Assembly (NCBI GenBank): GCA_000442125.1
Contig: KE546976.1
Coordinates: forward strand, 1,116,001 to 1,180,000
Source: Opeltia flavorubescens
Taxonomy: Eukaryota > Ascomycota > Lecanoromycetes > Teloschistales > Teloschistaceae
Direction of reading: 5' to 3'
DNA length: 64,000 nucleotides
A program made the translations under genes and the position numbers. Under the pieces are notes generated by a model that saw only the letters and a program-made list of their open reading frames with translations, was not told where the DNA came from and searched no databases. Shown in pieces: positions 46,170-58,591 of the stretch. Position 1 is the first letter of the stretch. The number at the start of each line of letters is the position of its first letter.

Positions 46170-48728
46170 ATGTCGGACTTGATCATTGGCGTAGATTTGG
46201 GCATGACCTATACTGGTAGGTGTTGGTAGTACAACTCTCTGAGCTCTAGCTGACGATGTAAAGGCGTTGCATTCTTTGTCCCTGATAAGACAGATCCTGA
46301 GCGAGCAAGACTGATACAGAAATGGCCCGGTAAAGAGGACAAGACTGAAAATAAAGTCCCTACTTCTCTCATCTATCATGATGACAAGCTACAATCATGG
46401 GGTTTCCTATGTGACAGCTTGGATCAACCAGATCATCCGGACCCGAAACGTTACCAGTACTTCAAGCTTTGGCTTGATAAGGCTCATCTGCAGGAAGTCT
46501 TTGCTGGAACCGACGCAGGCCCTTCACACGAGGAAGTCAAGAAGTGGTTCACAGACTTTCTTTCAAAGCTCTATGCCCATATTAAAAGGACATTTCTCAA
46601 CGGGCCTTATGCGACACAGTGGAAATCCAAAGTGAATTTCGTTTTCAGCGTACCAACGACCTGGAAAAGTCAGAACGTCTTATCGACGTACAAGGAATGC
46701 ATTCAAAAGGCAGGCTTCAAAAGTCGGAAGAACCATAATTTTTCCATTGGTCTCACAGAGGCTGAAGCCGCTGCAATTCATACTTTCCGATCGAAAGCCC
46801 TAAATGTCAAGGTTTGTCGTCTTTGGCAATTCGAATGAACGAGAACTTATTGGTGCTAGTCGAGGGAATTGATACTAGTCTGTGATGCTGGAGGTGGCAC
46901 AACAGTAGGTCTCCTCCTGTCATTTCTATGTCCAAGTACTGAATTGGATGTGTAGGATGCTGCGATTTTGGAGGCAACCGGACAGTCCCACAAGACCCCG
47001 CAATTGAAGCAATGGGGCCCAGACTTTGGTAAGGCGTCCAAGGTCCTAGTGTCGTTACGTCGAGTTTCAATATTGATGATCCTCTATAGGGAAGCCTGTT
47101 GGATCCGTGAATATCGACAAAGCCTTTACCGCACTAGTTCAAGGAAGGCTTGAGAAGGCAGAAGCTGCGCTTCCTTCGATCGCCGACGATGATCCAGAAT
47201 GGGCAGAGAAGACCGCGTGGCAAATGTCGCAGGATAGATTCCAATACCACAAATGTGCATTTGGCACAACCGAGGGCACACACGAAAAGTTTCGAATGAA
47301 GATTCCCGATTTCCCCACGTCGCGCAAATTTCCCGACGCTTGTATTGAAAGTAAGCACATGATGTTTACACGGTAAGTGGCATTGACTAAGGACTACGCG
47401 GCGAATGAAATTGATGATGTTTCTACAGGCAGGACATGGAACGATTATTTGACGAACAACTTGAGGGGATCTATTCGATTGTTGACAACCAACTCACCCA
47501 CCTCAAGACTGAGAAGCCTTCTAAACAAGTCGTAAGTGATGTGTCTGATTGGTCCTCTCCCCATCAATCTCTGTTGTGCTAGTCTCAAGAAGGAGCTGCG
47601 CGCACTACGCAGCCCCCTTTATCGCTCTCGCTAGACTTTCATGGCGTTTATTGTTCGTACGAGATTGTCTACAGTAGAGATTTGACAACCGCCGGTTTCT
47701 CCTTTCTCAGCTCATGGGAAGATTGAGGATGTCGATGTATCGAGTTAGACTTAACTTGACTGACGCTGATTTGAATAGGACTATCTAGTGCTTTCTGGTG
47801 GACTTGGCAGCTCAGTCTACATCAAGAAGAAATTGACAGAACGGTATTCTACCAATAAGAGCCGACATACGAATATCAGGCACCTCCAGATCTATACAGC
47901 AGATGATCCGTACGTATCGCTCTACTCCATGTTGTAGCAGTATGCTCATATTCTCCAGTCAAACCGCCGTCGTTCAAGGCTTGGTACTGAATGAAGCACA
48001 ACAACACGAGACGGGTAATGCGGTCTTGAAAAGCCGCACAAGCCCGGCGAGCTACGGTGTACTTTGCAAGAAACCATACAATGAAGAAGAACACGTAGGT
48101 CTGAATATTGAGCGGGATAAGCTTGATGGGAAGCTGTATACCATTGATCTTATTCATTGGTTTGTGAGAAAGGTACTTTACTAAGGCATACTTATCAGGG
48201 TTATAGGATTTGGACTGATAGCAGACAGGGTGATCCGGTATCGGAGGACAATATCATCTCATATGACTTCATGCGGAAGTTAAGCCCCGACACCAATCTT
48301 CGTCGCTCGCAGTGGGAGAGCACGGTTGTGATATCATGGAAGGATCGAGCGTACTTACCTAAAGCTCTTGGTGACGGTATGCTCTCACTCCCTATGCGAA
48401 CCATATAAGAAGTCCATTCTAACCCCCCCTTCCAGAAGCAACCCAACTCTGCACCATCAAATCCAACACCTCCGACCTCCGCCTCGACGACTTCGAAAAA
48501 GTCGGCTACCTCTGGAACACAGTCGGCGTGAAATTCCTCATCGCGAAATACAAGGTCCAAGTCAACATCGAGGTTGCGGATATCCTTTTCGAGGTCTGGT
48601 GCAATGATATTAAACTTTCGGAGGATCAGAGGATTAAGGTGGAGTGGAAGGAGGGGGCGGAGGTGGGGAGGCCGTTGGAGGATGGGGATAGGGTGGTGGG
48701 TGGTGCGAGGGATATTTGGGATGGGTAG
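46170..48728 (+). CDS. Hsp70-like actin-fold ATPase, divergent fungal type
   Basis: Ten exons: 46170-46215, 46264-46811, 46860-46904, 46956-47028, 47090-47372, 47429-47531, 47779-47909, 47959-48172, 48229-48376, 48436-48728; all phases close, 627 aa. Nucleotide-binding motifs are complete: phosphate 1 IIGVDLGMTYTGVAFF, phosphate 2 LVCDAGGGTTDAA, adenosine loop LVLSGGLGSSVYI. The C-terminal part (from ~residue 400) is not the classic DnaK substrate domain and lacks an EEVD end, so this is one of the divergent Hsp70-like proteins multiplied in filamentous fungi. The intron 47532-47778 is 247 bp against ~50-60 for the rest; an extra small exon there cannot be excluded. Confidence 0.88.
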
Positions 48729-48995
48729 GTACTGTGTGTGAGGGATTCTGGAGGGAATTTGGTAGGCGTTGTTGATGTTGATTTGGGTGGAGTTTTGGGT
48801 AGGAAGGTTCTTGGGTAGGACATCCTTGGCTGGAGTTGCATTGCTTTGACCTGTTCCTTCATATACCATGTTGCGGCGCTTGAGCGAAATTTGCAGCATT
48901 TGAATAAGAATTTCTTCCTGTCTGTACTGTTAAAGCGAGGAATTTGTATTATCGGATCAAAGGGTTTTTTAGGTGAAAGATAGATCTATCCTTCG

Positions 48996-49332
48996 GCACA
49001 GGCTTGTCGTAGGCGGACACAAGCCTTCTATTGACGGGTACATGCCTTTCTATAGACCGGTACAAGCCTTTAGCAGACGGGTACAAAACCTTTTGTAGAC
49101 GGACACAAATTTTTATAGACCGGTACAAAATTTGTACCGGTTAAGAGACGATTTTATGGAGATAGTAGTCAAAAAATGCCTTGAAGGGGCTTAGCGCGTC
49201 GGCGTTTCTTCGGGTCTCCATGGCCGGGTACACCGTTTTGTATCCGGGTACAGGCGGGCAAAGCGCATTTTGTACCCGGTCACAAGGAGTATTTTGTAGT
49301 GTAAGATTGATTTTGTGCCCGGTACAGATTTT
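48996..49332. repeat. Degenerate short tandem repeat array
   Basis: About six copies of a 20-24-bp unit near TATAGAC(C/G)GGTACAAGCC with CTTT spacers occupy 48996-49143. A looser second block with CCGGGTACA and TTTTGTACCCGG follows at 49216-49332. Copies differ by substitutions typical of an old array. No coding potential. Confidence 0.65.
49119..49141. repeat. Perfect inverted repeat, 11-bp arms
   Basis: ACCGGTACAAA and its exact reverse complement TTTGTACCGGT flank one central base. It could extrude as a hairpin or bind a dimeric protein. It sits inside the repeat array. Confidence 0.8.
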
Positions 49333-51069
49333 CGAAAGGTTCGAAGATCGATAGCAATTAATGACTGGCTTAAGCTTAGGAACGGGATTTCTTCGGCTTT
49401 GCTTTTGGTGTCACCTTCATGTCCCTTTTCTCGTCGTTAGATGGAGAATATCGATCCTATTTGTTCAGTAGCAGCTGGCTCCTCTCGGGCACACGCCGTT
49501 CGGAAGTTTGATACGAAGTTATACGGTCTTATAACTTAAGTCTATTTCACGGATCTATCTGAATCTTTCATGTCAGATACTATCACTATCGCCTCGACTC
49601 GACTGCAATCTCAGATCCCATAAAAAACGATTGTCCGTTATCCAACCCCGCTCTTTCGCTTGGTCAAAAATCGAACTTGGATGGATATCGAGAGACTTGA
49701 CAGTAGTGGGCTGAAAGGCCAGAGGACTGATATAACATATCTACGGGATCGCCAATGTATAGGGACTGGCAGAGAAGCACGAAGAGGGAGAACGAAGTTA
49801 TGGCATTGAAGTGGTAAGTGTATTGTAGAAACGTCGAAGGCTAAGGTGATGCTAAACATAGGATAATCGGAAAGGAAAGATTGCAGAGGTAGGAATTATG
49901 GGAGGGGGGATAAGCTTCAAGGGGGGAGAAGTTGAGGACCAGTGGATGGCAAAGGAGAGTTTGAGGGCGGGAGAATTCTTTCAAGGAGTGCTGGATACAA
50001 TGAGTTTTCCGAAGTCAATGCTAATAACAATATGGGATTAATCCTTTTTGCTTCTTGAGGGGAAGCAAGCACTAGTAAGTCGTTATCTCGCTCATGGATA
50101 TACTAGGTATATTGCTGAGACCTTCTTGGATTCTGGGTTCAGAAGATAATCCTAAAAGACTGTCCTTAGGTATCTGAAGCCACTCTAGGTCTTAGCGAGC
50201 TCTAAGTCATTCGTCGGTGGACTCTCCGTTATTCAAAATTACATCGATGTCAACACACAGTATGATGCGATGGATTCTGATTGGTTTTTTTGCAGTTTCG
50301 ATACCACGATTGATCTCAATATCGTGCTAGACGTCATCTGGCATCGCCGTTGGCTGCTGGTAGGATTCTCTTCTTCATCTTCATCTTGCCTTTTCTCAAG
50401 AAGGATGGAGATACGCTGTGTCATGCATTTGGTTGGGATTGTTGTGGACGGCTCCTGCTATGGGAACTTTGAGCAGCGGAAGCTTCTATTGATAGCTGTT
50501 GTGGCCGTTGACTACAACTACGGATGCCGTCGTAGCATCAGCCATGTTTTCTTACTGTTGTGTTCTGACACGCTCGACACGTTTTTCCCACGTGCAAGAA
50601 ACTAGCAGATGGCTTGTGCCGATCTGGCTAGTCCAGGAACGCTACAGGCATACACTTCCTATGTCCAGCTTAGTGTTCTTGGCAATGTCACCTTCCCTGC
50701 ATGGAGCAACTGAAAGTATCTTTTTCTAACAGCGTCGAGTCGGCTCAAGCCTTACTCATACAAACAGTATCACTGTAACACCAGGCTTGGCAGTGTTGCA
50801 GCGCCACTCTCACATTGAAACCTTCTGGAAGGTTGAGCGGAGCAATCTGACGGCGGAGCAATCTGACGCCCATGCCCATTTTTGTCCGGACTGGTTATGG
50901 AGCTGCCTCTCATGCATGCTTCTGTTACTTTTCGAGGGTGAGAGAGAAATGTCTGCATGTAGTATTCAAGGTCGTCCGTAGCAAGACTTGGCTGCGTAGG
51001 AGTCTGATATAAAGCAGCTGTAAGTCTTAACCATGATTCTGTCAACAAGATTGAAGCACTTATCTCATC

Positions 51070-52952
51070 ATGTCTGCAAACGATATCCTCTCCTATTCAA
51101 TCCCTTTCCTATCTGTGACAGCCGATAATGAAACACGCTATGCACTTCCCACTGCTCCACCGCTCTCTCCACTTTTTGCTCCCATTCCCAAGACATCACA
51201 GCTCTTTGGCCATTCAATACCAATAATTACCTGTTTGGCCGCAGTCATCCTTGCACACAACGTGTGGGTCTCGCACCAACATCTCAGTGCCTTCAATGGA
51301 CCAAGATTAGCAGCATTGTCCAATTGGTGGTATTGGCGGCAATTGACTGGCGGGAAACAACATCTTGTATTCAAGAAGGCATCTGACGATTTCGGTATGG
51401 TGTCCATGGATCTGGAACGTACTTTCATTTGCTGACTCCCCGTGCTTAAAGGTAATTTCATTCGGATTGGTCCGGCCAGGCTGCTCTGCTCAGATGTCGA
51501 TTTCTTGCGCAACATGCTCAGCGTACGAAGCCCTTACCGAAGGCCAATCACATATACGGGAATGAGATTACAGCCGGAAAAGGATTCGGTCTTGAATGTG
51601 CTCGACGAAGCTGAGCATCAGCGTTTACGTGCTAAGCTGGCCAGTGCTGTAGGTTCTTCTTTGAACCCCCTGGACCGCTGTCGCCATCATCACCACTAAC
51701 TTCCGGCTACAGTACAATGGGAAAAGCACCCCTCAACTCGAAGCGAAAGTAGAAAAACATATCAATGCTCTCATCGACATGATCAAGACAAGGTATATAT
51801 CCACCTCAAAGACGTACAAGCCGCTTGACTTCGGTGTCGCATCGACCATACTGGCTGTCGATACCGCAACGGAGCTAGCGCTCGGTCATCCCATCCAGGA
51901 CACTTCCTTATGCGACAAAGATATCACCGGCTACATGTCGGGCATGCTCCAGGGTCTACCGGTCATGCAGACCCTCTTAGCGTTTCCAAGTTTGATCAAC
52001 CTCAGCACCTCAAGATTGGCCAGCAGACTGGTCGACAAGACCAAGGACGATAAAGTGGGTCTTGGCCATATGTACGGGTATGCTATACCCCCGTGATCTA
52101 CCTTTTATTCAAGAGATTGTCAATTGACCACCTTACAGTTTTGTCCGCGACAGAACAAAAGAGCGCTACGGGCCCAACAAAATCACAAAGAATGACATCC
52201 TCGGTACCCTAGTAGATCGAGGCATGACATCAGAGAAAGCCGAGTCCGAAGCCCTCCTCGCAGCCATGGCCGGTGCCGACCCTGTCGCAACAGCCGTCCG
52301 TGTGAACCTTCTTTACACTCTCACCAACCCTCATGTCTACAATACCCTCCTTGCCGAACTCCAAGCTCACAATCTCCTTTCCAGTAACAGCATGATCCCC
52401 TACTCGACTCTCAGGAATTTACCCTATCTCAGTGCCGTCGTCAAAGAATCTTTTCGCATCTTCCCGCCTTATGTCGGTACGGCGGAGAAGATGGTTCCCA
52501 CGGGAGGTATCTATGCACCTGATGGACGATTCATCCCTGCCGGTACTGTCATCGGTTCCAACATCCTCGCCATCCTGCGCGATCGCGACACCTTTAGCGC
52601 TGATGCTGAGGCGTTCAGACCAGAGAGGTGGTTGGAGTGTAGTGAGGAAGAAAGGATGAAGATGGAGAGGAGTGTGGATCTTGTGTTTAGCGGAGGGAGA
52701 TATACTTGTCTTGGGAAGGAGGTTGCGGTTTTGGAGATCTTTAAGACTTTCTTTGAGGTGGGTGATCTTCTCTCTCTTCCGATTTTGGTAGGAGTTGACG
52801 GCTAACCAGTTGCGTAGCTTTTTCGAAGATTTGAGATGAGCATCGTTGATCCTTTGAGGCCTTGGGATAGTGTTGCTATGGGCATCTTTGTGCAAAAGGA
52901 GATGTGGATGAGGTTTGAGGAGAGGGTAGTGGAGCCGCCTAGGGCCTCATGA
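51070..52952 (+). CDS. Cytochrome P450, membrane-anchored, fungal class
   Basis: Exons 51070-51394, 51452-51648, 51713-52077, 52139-52757, 52818-52952 give 546 aa, normal for the family. A membrane anchor (SIPIITCLAAVILAHNVWV) lies at residues ~49-67 after an unusual ~48-residue leader. Seen motifs: FIRIGPARLLCSD, RRPITYTGMR, the K-helix ExxR in VVKESFRIFPPY (~397), FRPERW, and the heme loop FSGGRYTCLGKE with the cysteine near 486. The overall pattern resembles pisatin demethylase-type P450s, a guess at subfamily. The I-helix reads AGADPVATAV near 338, with proline where AGx(D/E)T normally has the oxygen-activating threonine. No reductase or biosynthetic backbone gene is adjacent, so the substrate is unknown. 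Confidence 0.9.
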
Positions 52953-54887
52953 GGGGGTTCATTTTCTTTGATGACTGCTTACATCGGCGTTTCCACTAGA
53001 GCGACTTTTGGTACGTGGAGAGGAGGTGGATGTGCGGCATAAGATACCCTATAGATTCGCCAGGCGTTCAAACCAATATCGCAAACACTTCAAGGAGAAT
53101 TTGGTGGTACTTTTGTTTTATCAAATCTCTAAGCAAACATGATAACGCCTATACTCTGATCCTGTCGTGAATTGATTTCGAAGGCTTGTTGCTTAGAATG
53201 GCGTTTCCTTGTAAAGTAAACATGGTCAGTTCCCTTGGGCAGTCGAAAGTCGATGTTTCCATGTTCAGCAAGAATTTCTGTTCAGGGCATACCTTCTATT
53301 CCTTCTAATTGATCATGATCTATCGTTTACTATTCGTCTAACAAAGAGCTTATGCCAAGCTTCAGGCCTCGGCTATTGAACAAGCGCCATGCAGCGGAAA
53401 GTACCGTGTGGGCCAGTACCAAGTGGATGAGTCCGAGATTTCCAACGTGCAGGTTCTGTTTTCCCACAGGCTACTCCAAGCTGTCATTTGGTAGTCCACC
53501 CTTGTCTCTCACGATCTAAGTGCGCGCCTCTTAGATCCCGCGAAGCCAAGTCTCAAAGCTTGATTCTTCATGGCAAGCCGGCATTACAACAGTTCAGCAC
53601 TCGGCCCATGCCGAAGATTTACAAGTGTCACATCAACGGCAGCACAATTACAAGTACAGACCAATGGAATGGGCGTGGGAACGTGGTAAGAATCTAGACT
53701 CTCTAGGGTTAGCCGGAGGCTTTGGTCAAAGCGCCTAAAGGAATCTCAGTGACGTTGGAAGGCTATAACATGAAGGTTATTATCTACTCTAGCTGACCCG
53801 CCCTAATTGTGGCTTTTCAGCTCAGGGTTCGACCGACGCAAAGCCTAGTCATCGGTACCGGCACTCCATCGAAGAGCATTACCGGTTCATTGGCTAAAAT
53901 CCGCAGGCCAAATTCCGCAGACCGTCACGACCGAATATCACAAATACGGTGTCTCTATGCTACAAGACGGTGCAAGTCCAGCTGCTGAATTGTGGGGAAC
54001 TGAGCCTGTAGGCCGCTTCCATACCACTAAATTACGCACAGCTCTTGGTGGCTTGGACAGCTGGACAGCTCCACGCCAGTGATTCCAATGTTTCAATTAT
54101 GCCTACTTTTCAAGCTTTGCCTAGCTTAGTGTACCGCAAACTCCCCCTCAAAACGGCTAGCGCTGTAGATCGTCAGGGGTTGAGCTTGAACTCCAGGGTG
54201 TCACCTCCGCTCCACCGCTCCTCGCCTCCTCGCTTCTACAAGTACAGTTGATGAGCTCTTCGTGGGTGGATAGTAATTATCTGTGAGCGGAAGCTGCGAC
54301 ATAGAACCCTACTGTAAGAAGTCGGCCTGGGTTCCTGCTGAACAAAGAGCTAACCCGGAATCCGCTCAGGTTCATAGACCGCGCCCCAATAGTGCGCTTT
54401 ACACGCTCGATCTCAGGTCAAATCCTCAACCACCTGCCACTAGTGGCCGATTCAGTAGCAAGCAGCCAGATAGGCTTTGCGTGAATTACTCGATGGTTGC
54501 TCGGACCGAAGCGGTATCACCTTCCCGGCTATCCCTCGTTAGAGGCGAAACGGGATTCATAGCGCTGAGCCTAGAAACGAGCCCAGTCGATGAATGTGTG
54601 CTAGATGGAGTAGGCAGGATGATAGCCCCGGCATGCATGCATTTCGAGACCTCGAAGTGGGGTATGAAATCAAGGAACTGACAACAAACCATCGTGGCTT
54701 GCCACAAGGAGAAATGGTTGCGAGATATTGAATGTAGTCTCGATGGCAGCAGCGCTGGCAGAGTTCAAAGCTCCGACGTGGAAAGAATATAAAGGCTCAG
54801 ACGGCCTTCGAAGGAACTGGATTCCCTCAACTGCCTACTACAACAATTAGTTGTCGAACGAACGCTGTCTTCCAAAACATCATCGTT
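52953..54887. other. Gene-poor region of 1.9 kb
   Basis: No gene recognised. Short frames near 53488-53697 and 54283-54681 have no ATG or no plausible composition. The last 100 bp lead into the small secreted protein gene, with a TATA-like AATATAAAGG at about 54787. Confidence 0.45.
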
Positions 54888-55321
54888 ATGAGGCTTCTCA
54901 CTCCAATCTCACTGCTTGTGCTGATGGTCTCGTCCGCCATCGCCTCCCCGGCGCCTATGCCAAATGCTGAAGTTGACACCTCCCCCAATCCAGCCTTCGA
55001 TAAACGTCAATTCGACTATGTTCTCCACTGCCCAGGCGGCGGTAAAGGCAAACAGTACTGTCCTCGCTCTACTGCGGATAATTGCTTGAAGTTTTGCCAC
55101 TGCAACGATGCTGGTAATCTGAAATGCCGGGCCGGTGCTGCATGCACCGAAAGAGAGCTCTTGGTTGACTGTGAGTATTGTCCTATTTCCTTACCAAGGT
55201 GTTTCTGCAACTTCCTTCTTCCGGTGCGATGAAATTGGGAGTATGGCTGATTCGTGTTCCCTTTCCAGGCTTGAGAATCCAACAATGCAGCTGTCTGCTT
55301 TTGGCTTGCGATAATTGCTGA
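54888..55321 (+). CDS. Small secreted cysteine-rich protein (effector-like)
   Basis: Exons 54888-55170 and 55269-55321 (98-bp intron, GTGAGT donor) give 111 aa. Signal peptide MRLLTPISLLVLMVSSAIA, then a short acidic propeptide ending DKRQ, a Kex2-type site near residue 43. The mature ~68 residues hold 12 cysteines, including CLKFCHC and QCSCLL..CDNC; the last five come from the second exon, so the splice is needed for an even cysteine number. A TATA-like element stands ~100 bp upstream, and the gene is isolated in gene-poor DNA. These are features of secreted effectors or antimicrobial peptides; no specific family is recognised, so the role is inference. Confidence 0.8.
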
Positions 55322-56129
55322 GTCACTCTCTCGAGGTCGGCGAAGGGGCGGTGATATCTAATATGATGAACTTCCGACATTTTTGTGGCAAGTTGAGCCA
55401 GATTTAACGATTTTGGTAGCTATTTGATTCTGGCTGTGAATATCATGGTGTATCAGTTTTATTGTATGATTTACCATAGCCTGTATCGTCGATTGGCTAG
55501 TACACACTGGATTATGTTTCCAAAGGAATGACACGAGCCAAGTTTTTGGATGGCTGCATACATATGCGTTATCAACAGAGGAGCTTTTTTTACGTGGAAA
55601 AGGGGTCGATGCGTGCATAAAATACCCTATAGACCAAATATCTCGAGCGATTCAATGATAAAATCTTAGCACTTGAGCCCATCCTTCAGTTAAGGTTCTG
55701 CTAAGATCTGTAATCAATCAATCTATGAGGCTCAATGCCAGACTTTAAAGTCGTGATAGTGTAAATTTACCTCTTGCATTGCTACCAACCTTCGGATTCT
55801 GATCGAGAATGAAATTTGTGAATGGCTTAGCGTCGGATCAATCTCGGTTGTAAAACGACTGCCATGACGAGTTGATACATAACAGCGTTAACAGGAAACA
55901 CCAGATAAACAATCTGGCAATAACTGCTGACGATATTTCTTGAAAGCGCTGAGACAGGATTTTGATTCCGATACATAGCTGGATTCCCTTAATCTTTAAC
56001 AATGCCCACGCATGAGAGACAGACTGATTCACCTTGAGTTTGCTGTATCCTTTTGCTCTCAGTTTAGCTTATCATTGATAAGCGGCAAAATTCGAAATCA
56101 CATTCAAGTTGGGACGCAAATTGAACAAT
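55322..56129. other. Intergenic region
   Basis: 808 bp, AT-rich, holding the secreted-protein 3' UTR and the amidase promoter. No gene recognised. Confidence 0.45.
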
Positions 56130-58591
56130 ATGCGGGTTCTACGCGAATCCTGGCAGGATGCTGCAAGAGGAAAGGTTGAGGACATAAACTCTAGGATACC
56201 AGAGCAATGGATACTTTCTGACAACGAGCTTGAAAGGGCAAAGAAGCAGCGCAATCTGACGGGCGCTTTCATCGAACAATACCTGAATGAGGACGAAAAG
56301 CGCATCATCAGTCATGGCAGTGTAGAGCTTGTGGACAAGATCAAGCATCGGGAGTATACCGCCATTGATGTCACTCAGGCATACTGCAAGACTGCTGCCA
56401 TTGCTCACCAGATTGTCAGTTGGAACTTATGCCTTATCAATTCTTTCATGACTGTCATTATACTGCTAACTGCGGCAAGAACAATTGTCTTCATGAGATC
56501 ATGTTCGACTCCGCGGTCAAAACCGCCATGGAATTGGATCGATACTACGCCGAGAACGGTACTGTCAAAGGTCTTCTACATGGTCTTCCGATCAGCCTGA
56601 AAGATCAGTTTCATGTCGCAGGATATGACACCACCATGGGATACGTGGGTTGGATCGGAACCTACGAAGGGAGTCGAGACCCGACCAAGGTGCACAAAGT
56701 CAACAGTCAGATCGTAAAAGAGCTGTTGTCTCTCGGTGCAGTCCTTTTTTGTAAGGTACGTGGTCACCAAAATCGAGAAGTCCCATGCGCTAACGACCCT
56801 CCCCTGTATTGTTAAGACAAGCCTTCCTCAAACTTTAGACGTATGTCGAAAGAACTATATCGCTATAAATTTTCCTGGCATATCTCCTAACACCTCCATT
56901 CAGCTTGGCGAGACTATAAACAATATCATTGGCACAACCTTGAACCCTGTGAATCAGCTTCTCTCTTGTGGAGGATCCTCTGGAGGTGTGTCTCTTTTCC
57001 CTCTTAATGTGTGCCCGACGGCTTTGACTGATTTAGCGACCAGGTGAAGGTGCCCTCCAAGCTCTTCACGGGAGCTCGGTAGGGCTGGGCACTGATATTG
57101 GTTGGTGACTTGATCGACCCACAAAGGATTTTTAGCAGTGGAGATTGACTTGGAGAAAGGCGGCTCTGTGCGGATTCCAGCCGCGTTCTGCGGAACGTAT
57201 GCGATCAAGCCCAGTCATAATAGGCTTTCGTATCGTGACGCAGCTAATACGGTACGTGAGACTCTGGCTGCTCCAATCCCATAATTCAAGCTGTATGTTC
57301 ATGCTTTATGTGCCTGCCTCGACAGAATCCTGGACAGGATACCCACGCCTCGTCGATTGGAGTCATGGGCACTACAATAGACGCTGTTAAGCTTGTCCTT
57401 ACGTCCATATTGTCGACCAGTCCATGGCTTCGAGACCCGAACGTTGTCAAGCTGCCTTGGAATGGTGATGCCGAGAGTTCAATACTGGCAAGGGTCAATG
57501 CAGATGGTTCTGCCAGTCGTGTACCCCTTAAGATTGGTATATACTGGACTGACGAGGTCGTAACACCACATCCACCTATACAGCGAGGCATACGTATTGT
57601 CCAAAGCTTACTTCAAGGCTTAGGACACAAGGTAAAGCAAATAGATGTGCTCGATATACCTTTCTATCGATGGGAAACTGATCGATCGTCTGTTAGACCG
57701 TCGACTGGACTCCACCCTCGCATTTGGTAGCTCACGATATCATGGTAAGCACTCATATTTCGAAGGCGCTGGTACCGAAACTTTTGCTCGGTTTGAATGC
57801 GCGATCTTTTCACCGCATTTAACGACTTGAGTCGTGACTGATATAGGGAGTCTTAGCTTGCTTTCCTAAGGGCCGATGGAGCCCATGACGTTCATCGGCA
57901 ACTAGACCTTTCAGGAGAACCGCTAATACCTCCATTACGAGAGGCCTTTCAGCTGCGTGATCCGACACCCCTGCTCGAGTACCAAGATAAGACACTCGAG
58001 GGAAAAAGGTATAACGAAGCTTACTACGATTACTGGAATTCGACTGGGGATGATGATGGTGAGCCCCACGCCTTCCTTTGGAAGTTTGCCTGTGCTAAGA
58101 TCCACCATCAGGTCAGATCGTCGATGCCGTCTTGATGCCGGTAGCACCTCATGCGGCAGTTATTCCAGGAAAATACTACCATGTAGGTGAGTAAGAGCTT
58201 TGATCATGAGATGTGAAAAACACTTGATGAAAACTAGTGACTGACTAAGAGAATCCCGCAGCTTATACAGAGAGTATCAACTTGATGGACTTCAGCGCTG
58301 CTGTAATCCCTGTGACAGTAGCAGATAAGTCCATTGATCAATTCGACCATGGGTACCAACCATTGAATGAGATCGATCGCAAGAACTGGGAAGCATGTAA
58401 GTAGACGTCGTATTCGAGTTGGTGCTGAACTGTGCTGAACTGATCTCTGCGCCAAAGATGATCCGGAGATTTATGACGGCGCTCCTGTGGGGCTGCAGAT
58501 CGTCGCACGCAAGTGGGAAGAGGAGAAGGTCTGGGCGATAGCTAAAATCTTTGACACAGCACTCCGGAACAGGAGTAAGCAAAGACTCTGA
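56130..58591 (+). CDS. Amidase-signature hydrolase (acetamidase/fatty-acid-amidase type)
   Basis: Twelve exons: 56130-56414, 56480-56755, 56817-56840, 56904-56985, 57044-57100, 57160-57251, 57326-57631, 57697-57744, 57857-58058, 58112-58186, 58262-58396, 58458-58591; all phases close, 571 aa. The Ser-cisSer-Lys triad is complete: Lys136 in GLPISLKDQF, Ser220 in CGGSSGGEGA, Ser244 in GTDIGGSVRIPAAF; the last two motifs appear only after splicing. Family text continues as IYWTDEVVTPHPP, DWTPPSHLVA, ADGAHDVHRQLDLSGEPL, PVAPHAAVIPGKYYH and PVGLQIVARKWEEEKVWA. The enzyme hydrolyses a carboxamide, probably in the cytosol; substrate unknown. Exon 3 is only 24 bp. The intron-rich but intact frame argues for a working gene. 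Confidence 0.92.

Larger units (their letters stand above)
48729..51069. other. Gene-poor region of 2.3 kb with degenerate repeats
   Basis: No gene recognised. It contains the repeat array at 48996-49332, including a palindrome at 49119-49141. Open frames near 50270-50605 lack plausible composition. The last part holds the P450 promoter. Confidence 0.5.

Noticed and set aside
50239-50605. Overlapping frames on both strands near 50.3 kb
   Set aside because: Neither has family-like text, a signal peptide or plausible introns; treated as noncoding.
53488-54681. Short frames between the P450 and the secreted protein
   Set aside because: One lacks an ATG and the others lack splice partners and protein-like composition.
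51070-58591. P450 and amidase as part of a secondary-metabolite cluster
   Set aside because: No polyketide synthase, NRPS, terpene synthase or cluster regulator is present, and the two genes are 3 kb apart with an unrelated secreted protein between them.
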